This document shows positions 12,064-24,213 of a DNA stretch of 64,000 nt, piece by piece. The stretch's first letter is position 1. The number at the start of each line of letters is the position of its first letter. Position numbers and translations under genes: made by a program. A model generated the notes under the pieces. It had not been told where the DNA came from. It searched no databases and saw only the letters and a list, made by a program, of their open reading frames with translations. This DNA comes from Panonychus citri (Eukaryota; Arthropoda; Arachnida; Trombidiformes; Tetranychidae). Where the stretch lies: assembly GCF_014898815.1 (NCBI RefSeq), contig NW_026515549.1, positions 558,001 to 622,000 of the forward strand, read 5' to 3'.

Positions 12064-15000
12064 GAATTTTAATTTTCTTTTGTTTTCCATTTCATTTACT
12101 TTCTAAGTTTCACCATGATAATCGAGTCCAACCAGAATCGATTATCACTTTTAGTTTTGTTTCCCATTTAAAAATTGCATTATCATCATTGACCATCATC
12201 ACCAACATCAATAATCATCAATTTCAGATGAAAAAGAAGATAAATAAAACATCATTTTGCTTTTTCACGTACGAATCATTGGTAATTCATACCAATTCCA
12301 TTTCTCCTCCTTCTCCTACACCTTCATCCCCACCTTATCTTTTATCATCTTCTCATCTTCTTATCCCTCATTCTGATAATTCTCATCATTATCATCATCT
12401 TTTACCCCTTTCTATTCATCTTCAATTGACACTTACAACTTTTGGACAGGTTACACATCACGTTTACCTTTAATAGAATAGAATTGATCATCATCATCTT
12501 TCCTCTCGTTCTCATCTTCATCATCCTTTATTATCATCATCATATATACTCATTCATGTACTTTTACCTTTATTGTTTAGTGGACAAAATCGTGCATGTA
12601 ACTCAATCAACTCACAAGAATAAAGTAAAAGTGCCAATAGAATGAGAATCGTGAGGTTGACTTAACGACAATTAAAAATTTTTTTTTTCGTTCTCAACTC
12701 ATTCTCACTTCCCATTCAATTCAACTACCTGAAAATAATCATCACCATTCTCATGGTAAAGGTGTTGGGTGAGGGTGGTAAACCCATCGAATACCCATAA
12801 TAATAAACAAGCGAAGAAAAAAAAATTCTATCTTTCAAACTGATACTTTTCCTCAATCATTTATCATCATCTTTCTGAATCATCTTCTTCTCTTTCTCTC
12901 TCTCTCCTTCACCTTCATCTCTATTCATCATTCAAGTATTTTTTATCGAACAAAAGAAATAAAGAGAAGAGAGAAAAATATTCTATCTGATAAAAATTCA
13001 TGATAGAATTTCAATATTCTGTATTATTAAATATTCCGTGACATCGATATTCAAACGATATCCTCGAAAACAAAGCTTTCAATTATCATCTTATTATTTG
13101 ACTTACCCTTTCATTCAATCACAATTAACTTATTGTAATTTAATAACACTAATTATCATCTTTATCATGAAAGAAAATCAATCTAACGATAGACCAAGTT
13201 ACAAATGTTGAATAATAATAAACAGTTATCAGAACTTTTCTTCATCTCATCTTAATCAACAATTTAATCAGCAACAATTTACCGAAGTACTAACGCCATC
13301 TACAGGCTAATTTAGAGTGAAACCATTTAATCAATTTAATTATCAATAAAATTAATCAGCTTTGAAAGGTAATAAGGTAACACCAGATATCAGTAATTAA
13401 ATTAAAAGTAACAATTAATTGTTTCTCCTCGTAAAAAATTTTTACAAGATATTTGTTACAATTAAAATGAAGGGAAAAAAAGTTGTGATGCTTTTTCAAT
13501 GGACAATTTTAATTCTCGGATTTAACTTAAATTTATTATTTTTTTTCTCAGGTAAGTGAACAGGTAAGCAATTATTGTCCAATAAAAAGGTAAGTCCAAT
13601 GGATGATGAGGATGAGGATGAAATAATAAGCTAGGAAGATGCTGTTCTTATGTAATAACATTAAAAAGGTAGTAAAAAAAGGCCATAGAGCTTAAGTTTA
13701 CAGAGACAAAGTAACAAAGTTTTGCTTTTAATGTTACTTTTCATTCAATTTTTATCCTTTTCCAGTGTTTTTTACATGATCATGATTAGGATGATAAAGA
13801 AACCACATCACTTTTGATCCTTTTTCATATTCATCGCCTCAGGGCAATATTAGCATCATCTTCATCCCCAATGACTTCAAGACCATTGCAATTGGGTATA
13901 CTTTGTTTTCCCCGCAATTTAAATTGCTAGATGACTTTTTAATCTTAATCAAAGAGTAACAGTTATTGTGCAATAGATGATTAACTTAATTGTGATTATC
14001 ATTGATTTCATTTTTCTATGTTTAATTTGATTATTGGCTTGTTGGTTCTTGTTGTTGTAACTTTTTCCACATCACCAATTGAGTAACTAAATTGCTCCTC
14101 TATCAATCACAATTAAAAGATAATGATTAACCAATCAAGGTTAAATTCATTGAATTAGCTTTACATTTAGTGTTTTGTTTTAAATTGTTAGCTAAATTAA
14201 GTTTCCTAATTTATTATCATTATCAATTGTTTAAAAAACAAAGTTAATTGTGAGTAAACCTTGATTACTAAACTAATTGTTTGTTTGAATTTGGTTCCTG
14301 GTCTAGTAAAAACAATTGAATATAAACAATATCTAATTGTTTGTATTGTCATTAATTGGAAATAGATTGGTCAACAATCAATACTGACCAATACATATAC
14401 TTCAAGTCAATCATTTTGTTTATAATGAAAATTGTTTTTTTCTTGCTGAGTGACATTTGACCAAACATTAACTGGTCATCAAAATGACCAATTCTTGAAA
14501 GGCCATAATCATAATAATCAATGATGATTATAATCAATGGTTAACAACAACAGCAACAACAACAACAACAACAACTGACCACTCCTATTTACCTGCTCAT
14601 CATTGAGCGAAGGCTAAAAAAATCATTTAACCTTAGCCATTAGTTGGAAAACAATTTGACAGTTTCAAGGTAAATCAATAGGTAAGTTTAACATACGATT
14701 TTACCTGAGATATTGTTTGTCTCACCCTTTGACAGTCAATCGTTTTGGAGAAAGAGTGAAAAGAAAGAGAGGAAGATAAATGATGATAAAAAAGGGAGAA
14801 ACATGGTCAAGAGGGTGGTGGTCAAGGTGGAGGAGTGGGAGGGTTAACAGTTAATTGCTGGTTAACTTTTTCATTGTTATTGTTACTTTTGATCAACTAA
14901 ATGTTTTGTATGTTTGATACTTGAATGTTAATTGTTAAAAGGTGAACCATTATTGTTTGCACAATATCATTTTAATTGTTAACAATTAGCCGAAAATATT

Positions 15001-15314
15001 TAATTCAATTTGTTTGTTAACCTTGACACTAATCAAGTTTTTTTCTTTGTGACAGTTAAGATAAATTAATATTTTTGGTGATTGATTAATGATTATAACT
15101 GAATAATTAACGAAACCATTACCTTAATTATATTACAATTAAATTTATTTGACCATTAACACTTTTCAATGGGGTATCGGTGATATTACAAAGTTGACCT
15201 GATTGTGTTGAACATTTTTTAGGCTGAGTTAATTATCTCATCAGAATTGGTGATTCATGATTCTTAAATGGTTTCCATGTTGATGAGAGGATTAACAAGG
15301 GTAAACAAAGTGCT

Positions 15315-15338
15315 AATGAATATAATATTATATTCATT
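15315..15338. repeat. 24-bp perfect palindrome
   Basis: The half-site AATGAATATAAT (15315-15326) is followed immediately by its exact reverse complement (15327-15338), with no spacer. AT-only except for one G and one C. May be a dimeric binding site or chance in AT-rich DNA. Confidence 0.8.
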
Positions 15339-15586
15339 GAGAGAGAAAATCTCAAGGTTTGTCCTCATCTTCATCTTAATCATGATGATTTGTTTTTTTC
15401 GAGTAAACAAAACAAATTTAAAGTTCTAATAACGAGAAATCTGTTTTCATTATAAACTTTTGTTGAACGTTGATAGTGATTGATGGTGTGACTTGGTATT
15501 TAGACTTGACACTCCTAGTTGACTGGTTAGTTACAATTAAGGTGGAAACTGTGGGCTTGATTATGATTATCATGATGATGAAGATA

Positions 15587-15612
15587 ATGATGATGATGAT
15601 GATGATGATGAT
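15587..15612. repeat. GAT trinucleotide tract, 26 bp
   Basis: Perfect ATG/GAT repeat in the gene desert, typical of the very frequent GAT/ATC tracts in this window. Confidence 0.9.
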
Positions 15613-17081
15613 GCCGGTGTAAACAATAGATTGATGATGAAAGATTGAGAAAGAGTCAGTAGTTGATTTAATAGGAACAGAAAAAGTAACAAATACAAAC
15701 TATTGATCAATTGATGAAAATTATTACATAATAATAAATGAGAAAATTAATTTTAACCAAAATAATTAACTCTCATTTCAATTCAAATCACAGCTCAACA
15801 ATTTATCTACAATTAGGATTGATTAGATTTTATTTTTCCCCTCTAACAATTTACTCAATGAATGAACTTGTTGCTGAACTTTTTTTTACTATTCTTACTT
15901 GTGAAGAGTTTGTTTCGTTGGATTTTGAAGATTAATCAGAAATTGAGATTCTTTTTGGCAGAATCTGAATCAACCATGGAAATCATATAATCTAAAGTTT
16001 AATTCATAATAATAGTAACCAGAGAAAATTTTTCTCTTCTTCTCTATCATTCCTATGACGTTCTAATGGTTCACCTACACGCAATCAATGATTACTTGTT
16101 GTAATGAGAAAACATTATCACCTTAGAATTCATTCAGGTCACTTTATCATCTCTTCCTATTCTCATCTTATCCTCATCTTCCACCACCCTCACACTATTT
16201 GTTTCCTATTCATCTCCATTCAAAAGGTAATCATCATCATCACCAATCAATTGACATTCCAATTTAATCAACAACAAGAAAGGTAACAATTTACCTGTAG
16301 AAAAGTATTAATATTTACAAAGTAATTTACAGTTTTTACTATCAACTTAAAGGTAGCAATAAAAAAGGTAACTAAAAATGGACTGACCTTGCATGACCTT
16401 CGATAACAATTTAAGTTAATTGTCGGCTATTTCTTCAATTACTTTTCATCACTTTTTTTTCATCATCTTACCTGAGAAATGAAAGGAAATGAAGACAGAC
16501 AATGGTAAATCATAAGGACGATAATAAGTAATAATAACCTGTGATGATTATGATGATGATTTTTGCATCTTCAAGAGGTTTACCTGTGTTATTTTTGGAT
16601 ATATTGACTGTTATTGTGAGTAAAATAATTAGGCCAAAGAATGATGATTAAGATGATGATGGTGTTGACAGAGAATGATAATAATAATTGAGAAATAATA
16701 ATTTCTCTTAGAATAAAATAATTCTAATCCAATTTTTCTGTTCAAAATTACAACAAAAAAAATAAGAAAAGACAATCAACTCAATAGATGAAAAGAAAGA
16801 AAAAATAATCTCAGTAATTCTGACAACTAAGATATTCCGTGATGACCACAACTACAGGTAAGTAGCCAATTGTAATCATATGTGAGAGATGATGATGAGA
16901 TTGTTGTTGTTTATGAAGATGATGATGTCGATGATGATGATATTGGAATGATAGACTAATCCATCTTCATTTGAAAACGAAAGTTTCTCAAATTTCAAAT
17001 TTTTTTCTGTTCCATCAGCAAACCTTTCATTTCTTTTTCTCTTTTTAGTTTACTGACCATCATCTTTGTTATGGTCAGTTT

Positions 17082-17084
<3 letters not shown>

Positions 17085-17112
<28 letters not shown>
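17085..17112. repeat. (CT)n microsatellite, 28 bp
   Basis: Uninterrupted CT repeat. Preceded by a TGACCA (from 17054) and a TGGTCA (from 17072). Confidence 0.95.
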
Positions 17113-17116
<4 letters not shown>

Positions 17117-18687
17117 TGGATAATATTATCTAGCGTGAATTTTACTAATTTAAATTGTACCAAGACAATGAATCCCAATTTCCCAACCCAAGTGATCATT
17201 CAACTTACCTGAAAACTATTGACAATTGGAGACAATTTTCTTACCTTGGAAAGAAAAAGTTTTTATCAATTAGTTACAACAGCGAATCCAATTGAAGAAA
17301 AAAATCTAATCAACTTGAGTTAAGAGTAAATTGTTTGAACCGTTAATTACAATTAGATTACATATTGCAAATCAATTGCAATATATTTATATAAATCAAT
17401 TGTTTCCTAAAACTTTTTTTCACAGAAGATGCAATTTCCAATGAAAATGTTGACTTTACCTGCAGATGAAACAGATAAACATAATTACATATAATCAAAT
17501 CAATATTTTTTTGCAAATTAATGTTCCAGTTTGGTTATTATCATGATTGTTACCTAATTGTTATTAGTTATCATTTTCAAGTGAAAAAACTTCCCACTGA
17601 TCAATTCAGATCTTATTATATGTTTTTTTTTCAACTTTCTCAGGTAATATTTAGCATAGGAATATGTAATTTCACCTTGCCCATTGTCCTATCATAAATT
17701 ATTGACCTTTTATTTAGTAGTTTCATCGTTGAGATGATAATTTTCAGGTAAGAGAGATTGAGGTCAACTAAAGTGATGAGGATAAAGATGAAGATGAAGA
17801 TGAGGATGGAGATAATAAAAAAGTTGAGCTGAAAAGTTTTTTTCTTCCTCTTGACATGTTTTTTATGTGTTTCCATTGGTAAAGGTTAAATTATCAACAT
17901 TGATTGTTATGATTAACTTGAAACAATTGTAATTACAATTATTAGAGTTAAATTTATGGTTAAGATAATTAAATTGATTTGTGTAAATATTTCGAGTTGA
18001 ACATGAAGAGAGCTGATGATGAGGTTAAAGGTAAAAAGTTATATTATTACACAGGAAGAGGAAGATGATTAGGATGATATTCAGAGTATAATATTATTGG
18101 AATAAGAATCCATCCATTGATAACAGAGAAAAAGTAATTTAAACCTTATCATCTTCATCTTCATCTTCATCTTCATCACCATCATCTCATCTTATTGCTC
18201 GTGAATGTTAATCTCATTTACCTTTATCTTCATTTGGTATAAGCTTTTATGTTCATGATGCTTTTTGATGAAACGGATGTTGGTACAATATGGATGAAGA
18301 TGAAAGAGGAAGTGGGATGATGATGATGAGCTGGATGATAAGTTGATTGAAAGGCAGTCCTTTAGTTAGTTAACAATGATGAGGATGATAAAAGAGGCAA
18401 AAAGGTTGTCCCTTTAATTATGTTACTTACAATCAAACCTTATTAACTACTCATTGTTACACTTAAATTAAATAGATTAATGAAAATCATGTGAAAACTT
18501 AACAACAACTAGAGATTCAGTAGCATCGTAATGATGAAGATGAAGATGATAATATTAATGATGATAATTTGATATAAATGATAACTGTCTCTCTCTCTCT
18601 CTCTCTCTCTAAATTTTGATTAATATGCTTCATGTATATACAGGGACCCATGGAAAGTAAATTATGCAATGGTGATATTAATGAAAG

Positions 18688-18705
18688 TGTATCAAGCTTG
18701 ATACA
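18688..18705. repeat. 18-bp perfect palindrome centred on AAGCTT
   Basis: TGTATCAAG joined to CTTGATACA without a spacer. The centre includes a HindIII hexamer. Located about 80 bp after a CT microsatellite. No function assigned. Confidence 0.8.
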
Positions 18706-21700
18706 TTTTCCCTCATCCGATGGTAACTTGATTTTTAAGGGTTAACTCAAAAAATTAGCTAACCAATGATAATCCCAATGGATTAAGGTTTAATATTGAT
18801 GAGAGGACCTTAACCAACCTTTATCAATTCCCAGATGATGATGGTTTTATTGTTATCATCATCATTATATTCAATATGTGTTGTAGATTAATAATTTACT
18901 TATCTTTCTGGTTTCATATCTTCATTATGATTATCAGTTTTCTGGTGAGATAATATCATGAGATTGTACCAGAATTTATCTCGGATGAAATTGGCTAATT
19001 TAATTTCAAGTTTGACCTTTTTTTTTTGCTTTTGTTGTGGTCAGTATTTGGTTTTCTTGAATAATGGTTGACATTACCTTGTATTATATTTGGAATGTAA
19101 ATTGTTGTGATGTTGATTGGTCACAATTAGTGTTTTCCTTAGCTAATATACTTATATGAACGCAATGTTAGTGACCTTTGGTCTACTCAGTGAGAGGTTA
19201 TCATCTTCATCATCATTATCATCACTCACCAATGACATCGTTTTTACAAATGTCAACTTGACCACTACATGGATACAGCATAAAAATGGTCACTCAATGT
19301 ACTTTGCGAGCAAAATAAAAGGATTCCCATTGAGAATTGAGGTCAATCACCTCAGGCTAATCTTCAATTTCTGGGAATCCATTACCTGGATAATAAAAGT
19401 TACTTATGTAAATGTCTTATGTATCTGGTCATCTCCTTGACCATCACTCATTGCATAATAATAACTGTTTACTTAAATTGTGAACAATTGGTCCTGAATA
19501 GTGATTAACAATTAGCAATAGTTGACTGGACAAAACGGCTTATCTTCAAATTCATAACCTTTGACCATTGACTTAGGTCATTTTCGTGGCAACAATTTAA
19601 AATCAATTCTGTATTCTAATCATTGATAGTTAATGTTTTCAGTTGAGATCAATTTTTTATTTTCAATTTTTAATTGCGATTCAATAAATCATAACAATTT
19701 ACCTTTGCAAATTTGTTATGACAACATTTTAATTACAATTAACTTATCGACTTGAAATGATTTATGATTAACTAAATAAAATCTTTCAAGTTTTAACTGT
19801 TGTCTTAAAGGCAATCAAATTGTTGATTACTTTTAATGATTAGTTTTGTTGTTTCCCAAATGACAATCGTGATGCAAATGTAACTGAATTAAGAAACTTT
19901 TAAGTTAATCATGATAAAGTGTTCACAATAGTTACAATTGATGATTGAATTTTAAATTGTCGTGGTGATTAAGTTAATCATGTAACCGTGATCAGTAAAT
20001 TGTTAAATTGTTTTGCCACTGAACAAGAAGACATCATGTTCACAGTTTAGTTAAAGATAATTGTCATGATTAAGGATCACAATCATGATTGTTTATTCAA
20101 TGTGGGTATTCAATTATTCATTGTAATAGTTAAACAGTAACAATCAACTGATTATAAATTTCAATTGTATGAATAATTAATTTGATTGTGATTATCACAG
20201 CAAAATAGTTAAGTTTTTTTTCATTTCAACCCAATCCATTTTGTTGATTGTTTCTTGATTGTTTCCCACTTTCAGATGATAATTTGAAATTAATTAACAT
20301 TGATTAGGATTTTGATTAACATTAACTAACATATTTAGAGACAATTTAATCACATTGATTGTGATCAATTATAGACTACAATCAAATTGAATTGCTAATT
20401 TGTGGTAATCGATACAAAACTAATTTAAGTTTTTTCTTTCAATTTTCATCTAATTACTTTGGTGACTTTTGATTAGCTTAAAATAATTTAACTGATTTAA
20501 ATCATTTTGATGCCCTTTTTATCATCTAATCAGATTTAAAGTCTTAATTAGCTCAAGTTAATTGTACTATTGATGTGATTCCATCACTTGTGATTTGATT
20601 AATTTAAGTTTAATCACTTTTTCACTTGAGAATCAACAATTTTATTTACTATTTTGTTGATTAATTAACTTCTGACAGTTTAAAGAGACAATTAAGGAAC
20701 TAACAATTTATTATTACCTTAAAGTTTTTCATTGCCATTATCAGACTGATGAATTGTCATTGATTAACTTAATCACTCCTACAGAAAACTAATCAACAGG
20801 AAAATCATCTTTACCCTTGATTCTTGAATCATGTTGATTTATATTCATCTCGAGGGGTCATCGAAATGGCCTCAACATGGACTCTACATTTCGGTCATAA
20901 TTAGGCTATCGAATTGAAATAACCAAAGGTCAATACTGTCGGAGATCATTTTCGAACTTGAGGTCGTGAAGTTGATCGAAATGTTCAAGCTCATCGCGTT
21001 TTTTTGTATCTTAACGAAGTGAAGTATTTGACCAGAAGAGGTCGAAATGTTGACTTTTTGCGAAAAAATATATCGGGAAATTTGCTAATTATAACAAAGA
21101 TCAAATTCCAGGCCACTTTTTTCATTCTCTTTTGGTTCTCATCCTTGTGATTTCTAAATTTGGTGTTAATCAAGTTTCAATGACGATAAAAAGCTACAAT
21201 CATTAAATTGTGACTGATTAATTGTAAACAATCAATAAAATTCATTGAAAAAACTTTCAACATTTCCAATCAATGGAGTGTAAGGAAATTACAACCAACA
21301 TAATTGATTGAATTTTGATCGAGCTAAAAATAAAAGGAACCATTGATTTAAAATATATTGGAGTTTAATTACTGAGTCAACAATTAGATTAGCAAATTAT
21401 TACTTAAGCTTAAACATGTAAACATTTATTAATATATGTATTGAAGGTAATTGATTGATCCGGATCTAATTGTCAATTGATTATCTGAAAATTGAATTAA
21501 TTTTCATGGTGAAAAATTGTGAGACAGTGAGAAGAAAAAAACTTGATTTGATTTTCATTGAGAAAACGAAAACTTGAATCCTGAGCATCCTCATCATCTA
21601 TGGGTAAAAAATGATGTGGAAAATTGTAAGAGTGGGTTGAAGAAAATGATAAACACGGTTTTCCCCTTTATCATCCTTCTTATCATCATCATCATCCTCT

Positions 21701-21853
21701 GTTGTTTTACTTGTAAAGAAAGTTTCATCATGTCCATCAATGAGCTTCTTCACTTTTCCAACCATTTAAGTTGATCATTTGAAAGATTAACCCTCAGGGC
21801 AGATATCATTTTAATCAATGAAAAATACATTCCATTGATCTTAACAAACTAAG

Positions 21854-21855
<2 letters not shown>

Positions 21856-21893
<38 letters not shown>
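21856..21893. repeat. (CT)n microsatellite, 38 bp
   Basis: Uninterrupted CT repeat; it creates an artificial Arg-Glu open frame on the minus strand. Confidence 0.95.
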
Positions 21894-21896
<3 letters not shown>

Positions 21897-24174
21897 TTCA
21901 TCATCATTAACAACATCATCTCGATGATAATGATGACTAGTAACAAGTTGGATAGAAAACTTTTTGTCCTTTTAAAGGTAACCTTTGAGATACCTTTTGA
22001 TTCATGTGAACACGATCTTAATACAATAATTTTCACGAACTTGTTGATTTGTTGATTATGAAGATTATCATCTCATGCCATCTCTTTCTCTCTCTCTCTC
22101 ATCCTCATCCTTTTTCTCTCTCACCATCAACCGTCATATCAACTGTTCAATGGTCAAGAGTTTTCTGTATCTCTTTTAGTTATAATTTGAGGTTGGTTTT
22201 CAATGTTTCACTGAGACTCATTTGTTACCAATTATTAACATCTAACAACTTTTTTATTCCTTCCAACAATTAAATTATGTTTATCATTATTTACTTAATT
22301 GCCCTAAGGGTAGACTCGATTCTTGTTTAATTTTTTCGTGGTTACACTCAAGGTGCATTAAAGACAAAACAACAACAGAATATGAAGATGATTAAGAGAG
22401 AAAAGAAATAAAAAAGTTCCAATATAAGATTTACCTTGTATTCCTTGAAATTCACCTTTAATTTTTCATCTTCTTCCTTGATTATGCTTCTTGAAATAAT
22501 TCTGTAATCATTTATGATTACTATTTGTTTACCTGATAATTTGCTTGATTATTATTATCATCCAGTTGATGAATTGTTTTTAGTATTAGATTTCAATTGG
22601 AGTCGTGAATTCAGACAATTTGATTATTATTATTGTTGTTTGTTTTCTTAATCACAGTTACCATTTTTCACTTCATGTTTCATAATTATTAGATTGTGAT
22701 GATGATGATGATAATAAATGATTCCGTGATTAACCAGAATTTAATCTTGAAACATTTACAGGTAAACAATAGGTAAGTTGGTGAGTGTTGTGAGACTGTG
22801 AAAAACTAACTAACATCATCAACAATCAACAGTAAGAGTGAGTTGGGAGAGAGAGAGAGAGAGAGATAATTGTTGAGTGAGTATATTTTCGTACAATTTA
22901 ATTGTGTGTTGAATGATTAAGGTTCAGCCACCAACTTGCAATATGATTTTACTGTTATTATCATTTCACTTCATGATAAAAGCAGAATTAAACTCACCTC
23001 AGAATCCTGATGATCAACAATATTAACTTATGCTAATCAAATTGAAGATAATGTTTGTCTCTCAATATTATTTGTATAATGATGTTAATTAACTCAGCTA
23101 ATTGAACTGAAACTTGAGGTATCATGATGATGAACAAATGATTCCAATTGCTGGTTAATATTGAATCTCAATTCTATCAACACCTTCTCCTTGTATTTAT
23201 CGTTGACCTTTTTAATTCGTGAACATCATCAACATCATTACATTTGATGATAATTATTATCCATGATTGTAATTACTTAAATAATCATCATCATCATGAT
23301 TTTCTCAATTTCAAAGAGATAAAATCTTGGAAAATATTTTTCTTTCTCTTCTTTTTCTGTCTCTATTCCTGATTCGGATAATTAGTCATTCAGATTAGCT
23401 CAGAAATGGTGTTTTATGTATTCAGTTGTCAGAATTTTCTATACAATTGAATTGGAATCAAATGAATTCATGTTGATTATTTGAAAAGGGAAGAAACTAG
23501 AGCAAAGACTGAATTGAATGTGAATCTGTTGATTACAGAGTAAACTTGAAGTTTCCATGTTAATTGAACGTGCAAATTGGACAAAGGTGTTGAAGGTTAT
23601 CCTGAAAATGTAACATCATGTTCATCACCTTTCAATGGATTGAGATGAATAGCAAAAAAACTCAGAATCTAAATATAATCATGATAATATTCATGATAAT
23701 AGTAACAAGTGATAACTATTATCTCAACCTATTCACACCATAAATAACAACATGACCAGAAACCAATAACAATAAAAAATGTTTGTTGATATTCAGGTAA
23801 ATTATCATTGATTCAATGAATGAAAATGATCAGAATAATAATCTTACCAGGGAAAAAATTACACCAACAATTCATGATTTAATTCATGATGATATGATTT
23901 CATCGGCTGTTAATATTTTCGGCCTGTCAATGGCCTGATAAGTATTGGTTTCCCAAAAGGGCCAGTTAAATGATAGTCATTGTTACTTGGGTCCATTGTC
24001 ATGATCATGGTGACCAGTTGAATATGTTTCTTGAATTGTTGTTGCTAATAATGATTCCGGATGCTGACGGAACTTTTATCTTCCAATTATCATCGTTGTG
24101 TGTGAATGGAAGGAAATTTTCAAATCGAATCAAATTTTTTCCCTCAACATCATCATTTTTTACTATTATTATCA

Positions 24175-24177
<3 letters not shown>

Positions 24178-24211
<34 letters not shown>
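24178..24211. repeat. (CT)n microsatellite, 34 bp
   Basis: Uninterrupted CT repeat; produces Leu-Ser and Arg-Glu open frames on the two strands that are not genes. Confidence 0.95.

Positions 24212-24213
<2 letters not shown>

Larger units (their letters stand above)
11221..20840. other. Gene desert, segment 3: palindromes and abutting splice signals
   Basis: No protein-coding gene can be supported. The segment carries inverted repeats at 11233-11255, 12036-12063, 15315-15338 and 18688-18705. It also has pyrimidine-tract CAG|GTAA junctions near 11944, 13551, 17643 and 17747 (plus) and 16472 and 17209 (minus), CT tracts at 17085-17112 and 18588-18610, a GAT run at 15587-15612, a CAA run at 14550-14573, and a cluster of TGACCA/TGGTCA half-sites at 14365-14500. 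Confidence 0.4.

Noticed and set aside
16104..16138. A short frame reading MRKHYHLRIHSG, resembling the end of a C2H2 zinc finger
   Set aside because: It lacks the Cys half, an in-frame stop lies five codons upstream, and the following CAG|GTCACT is not a good donor. Most likely chance.
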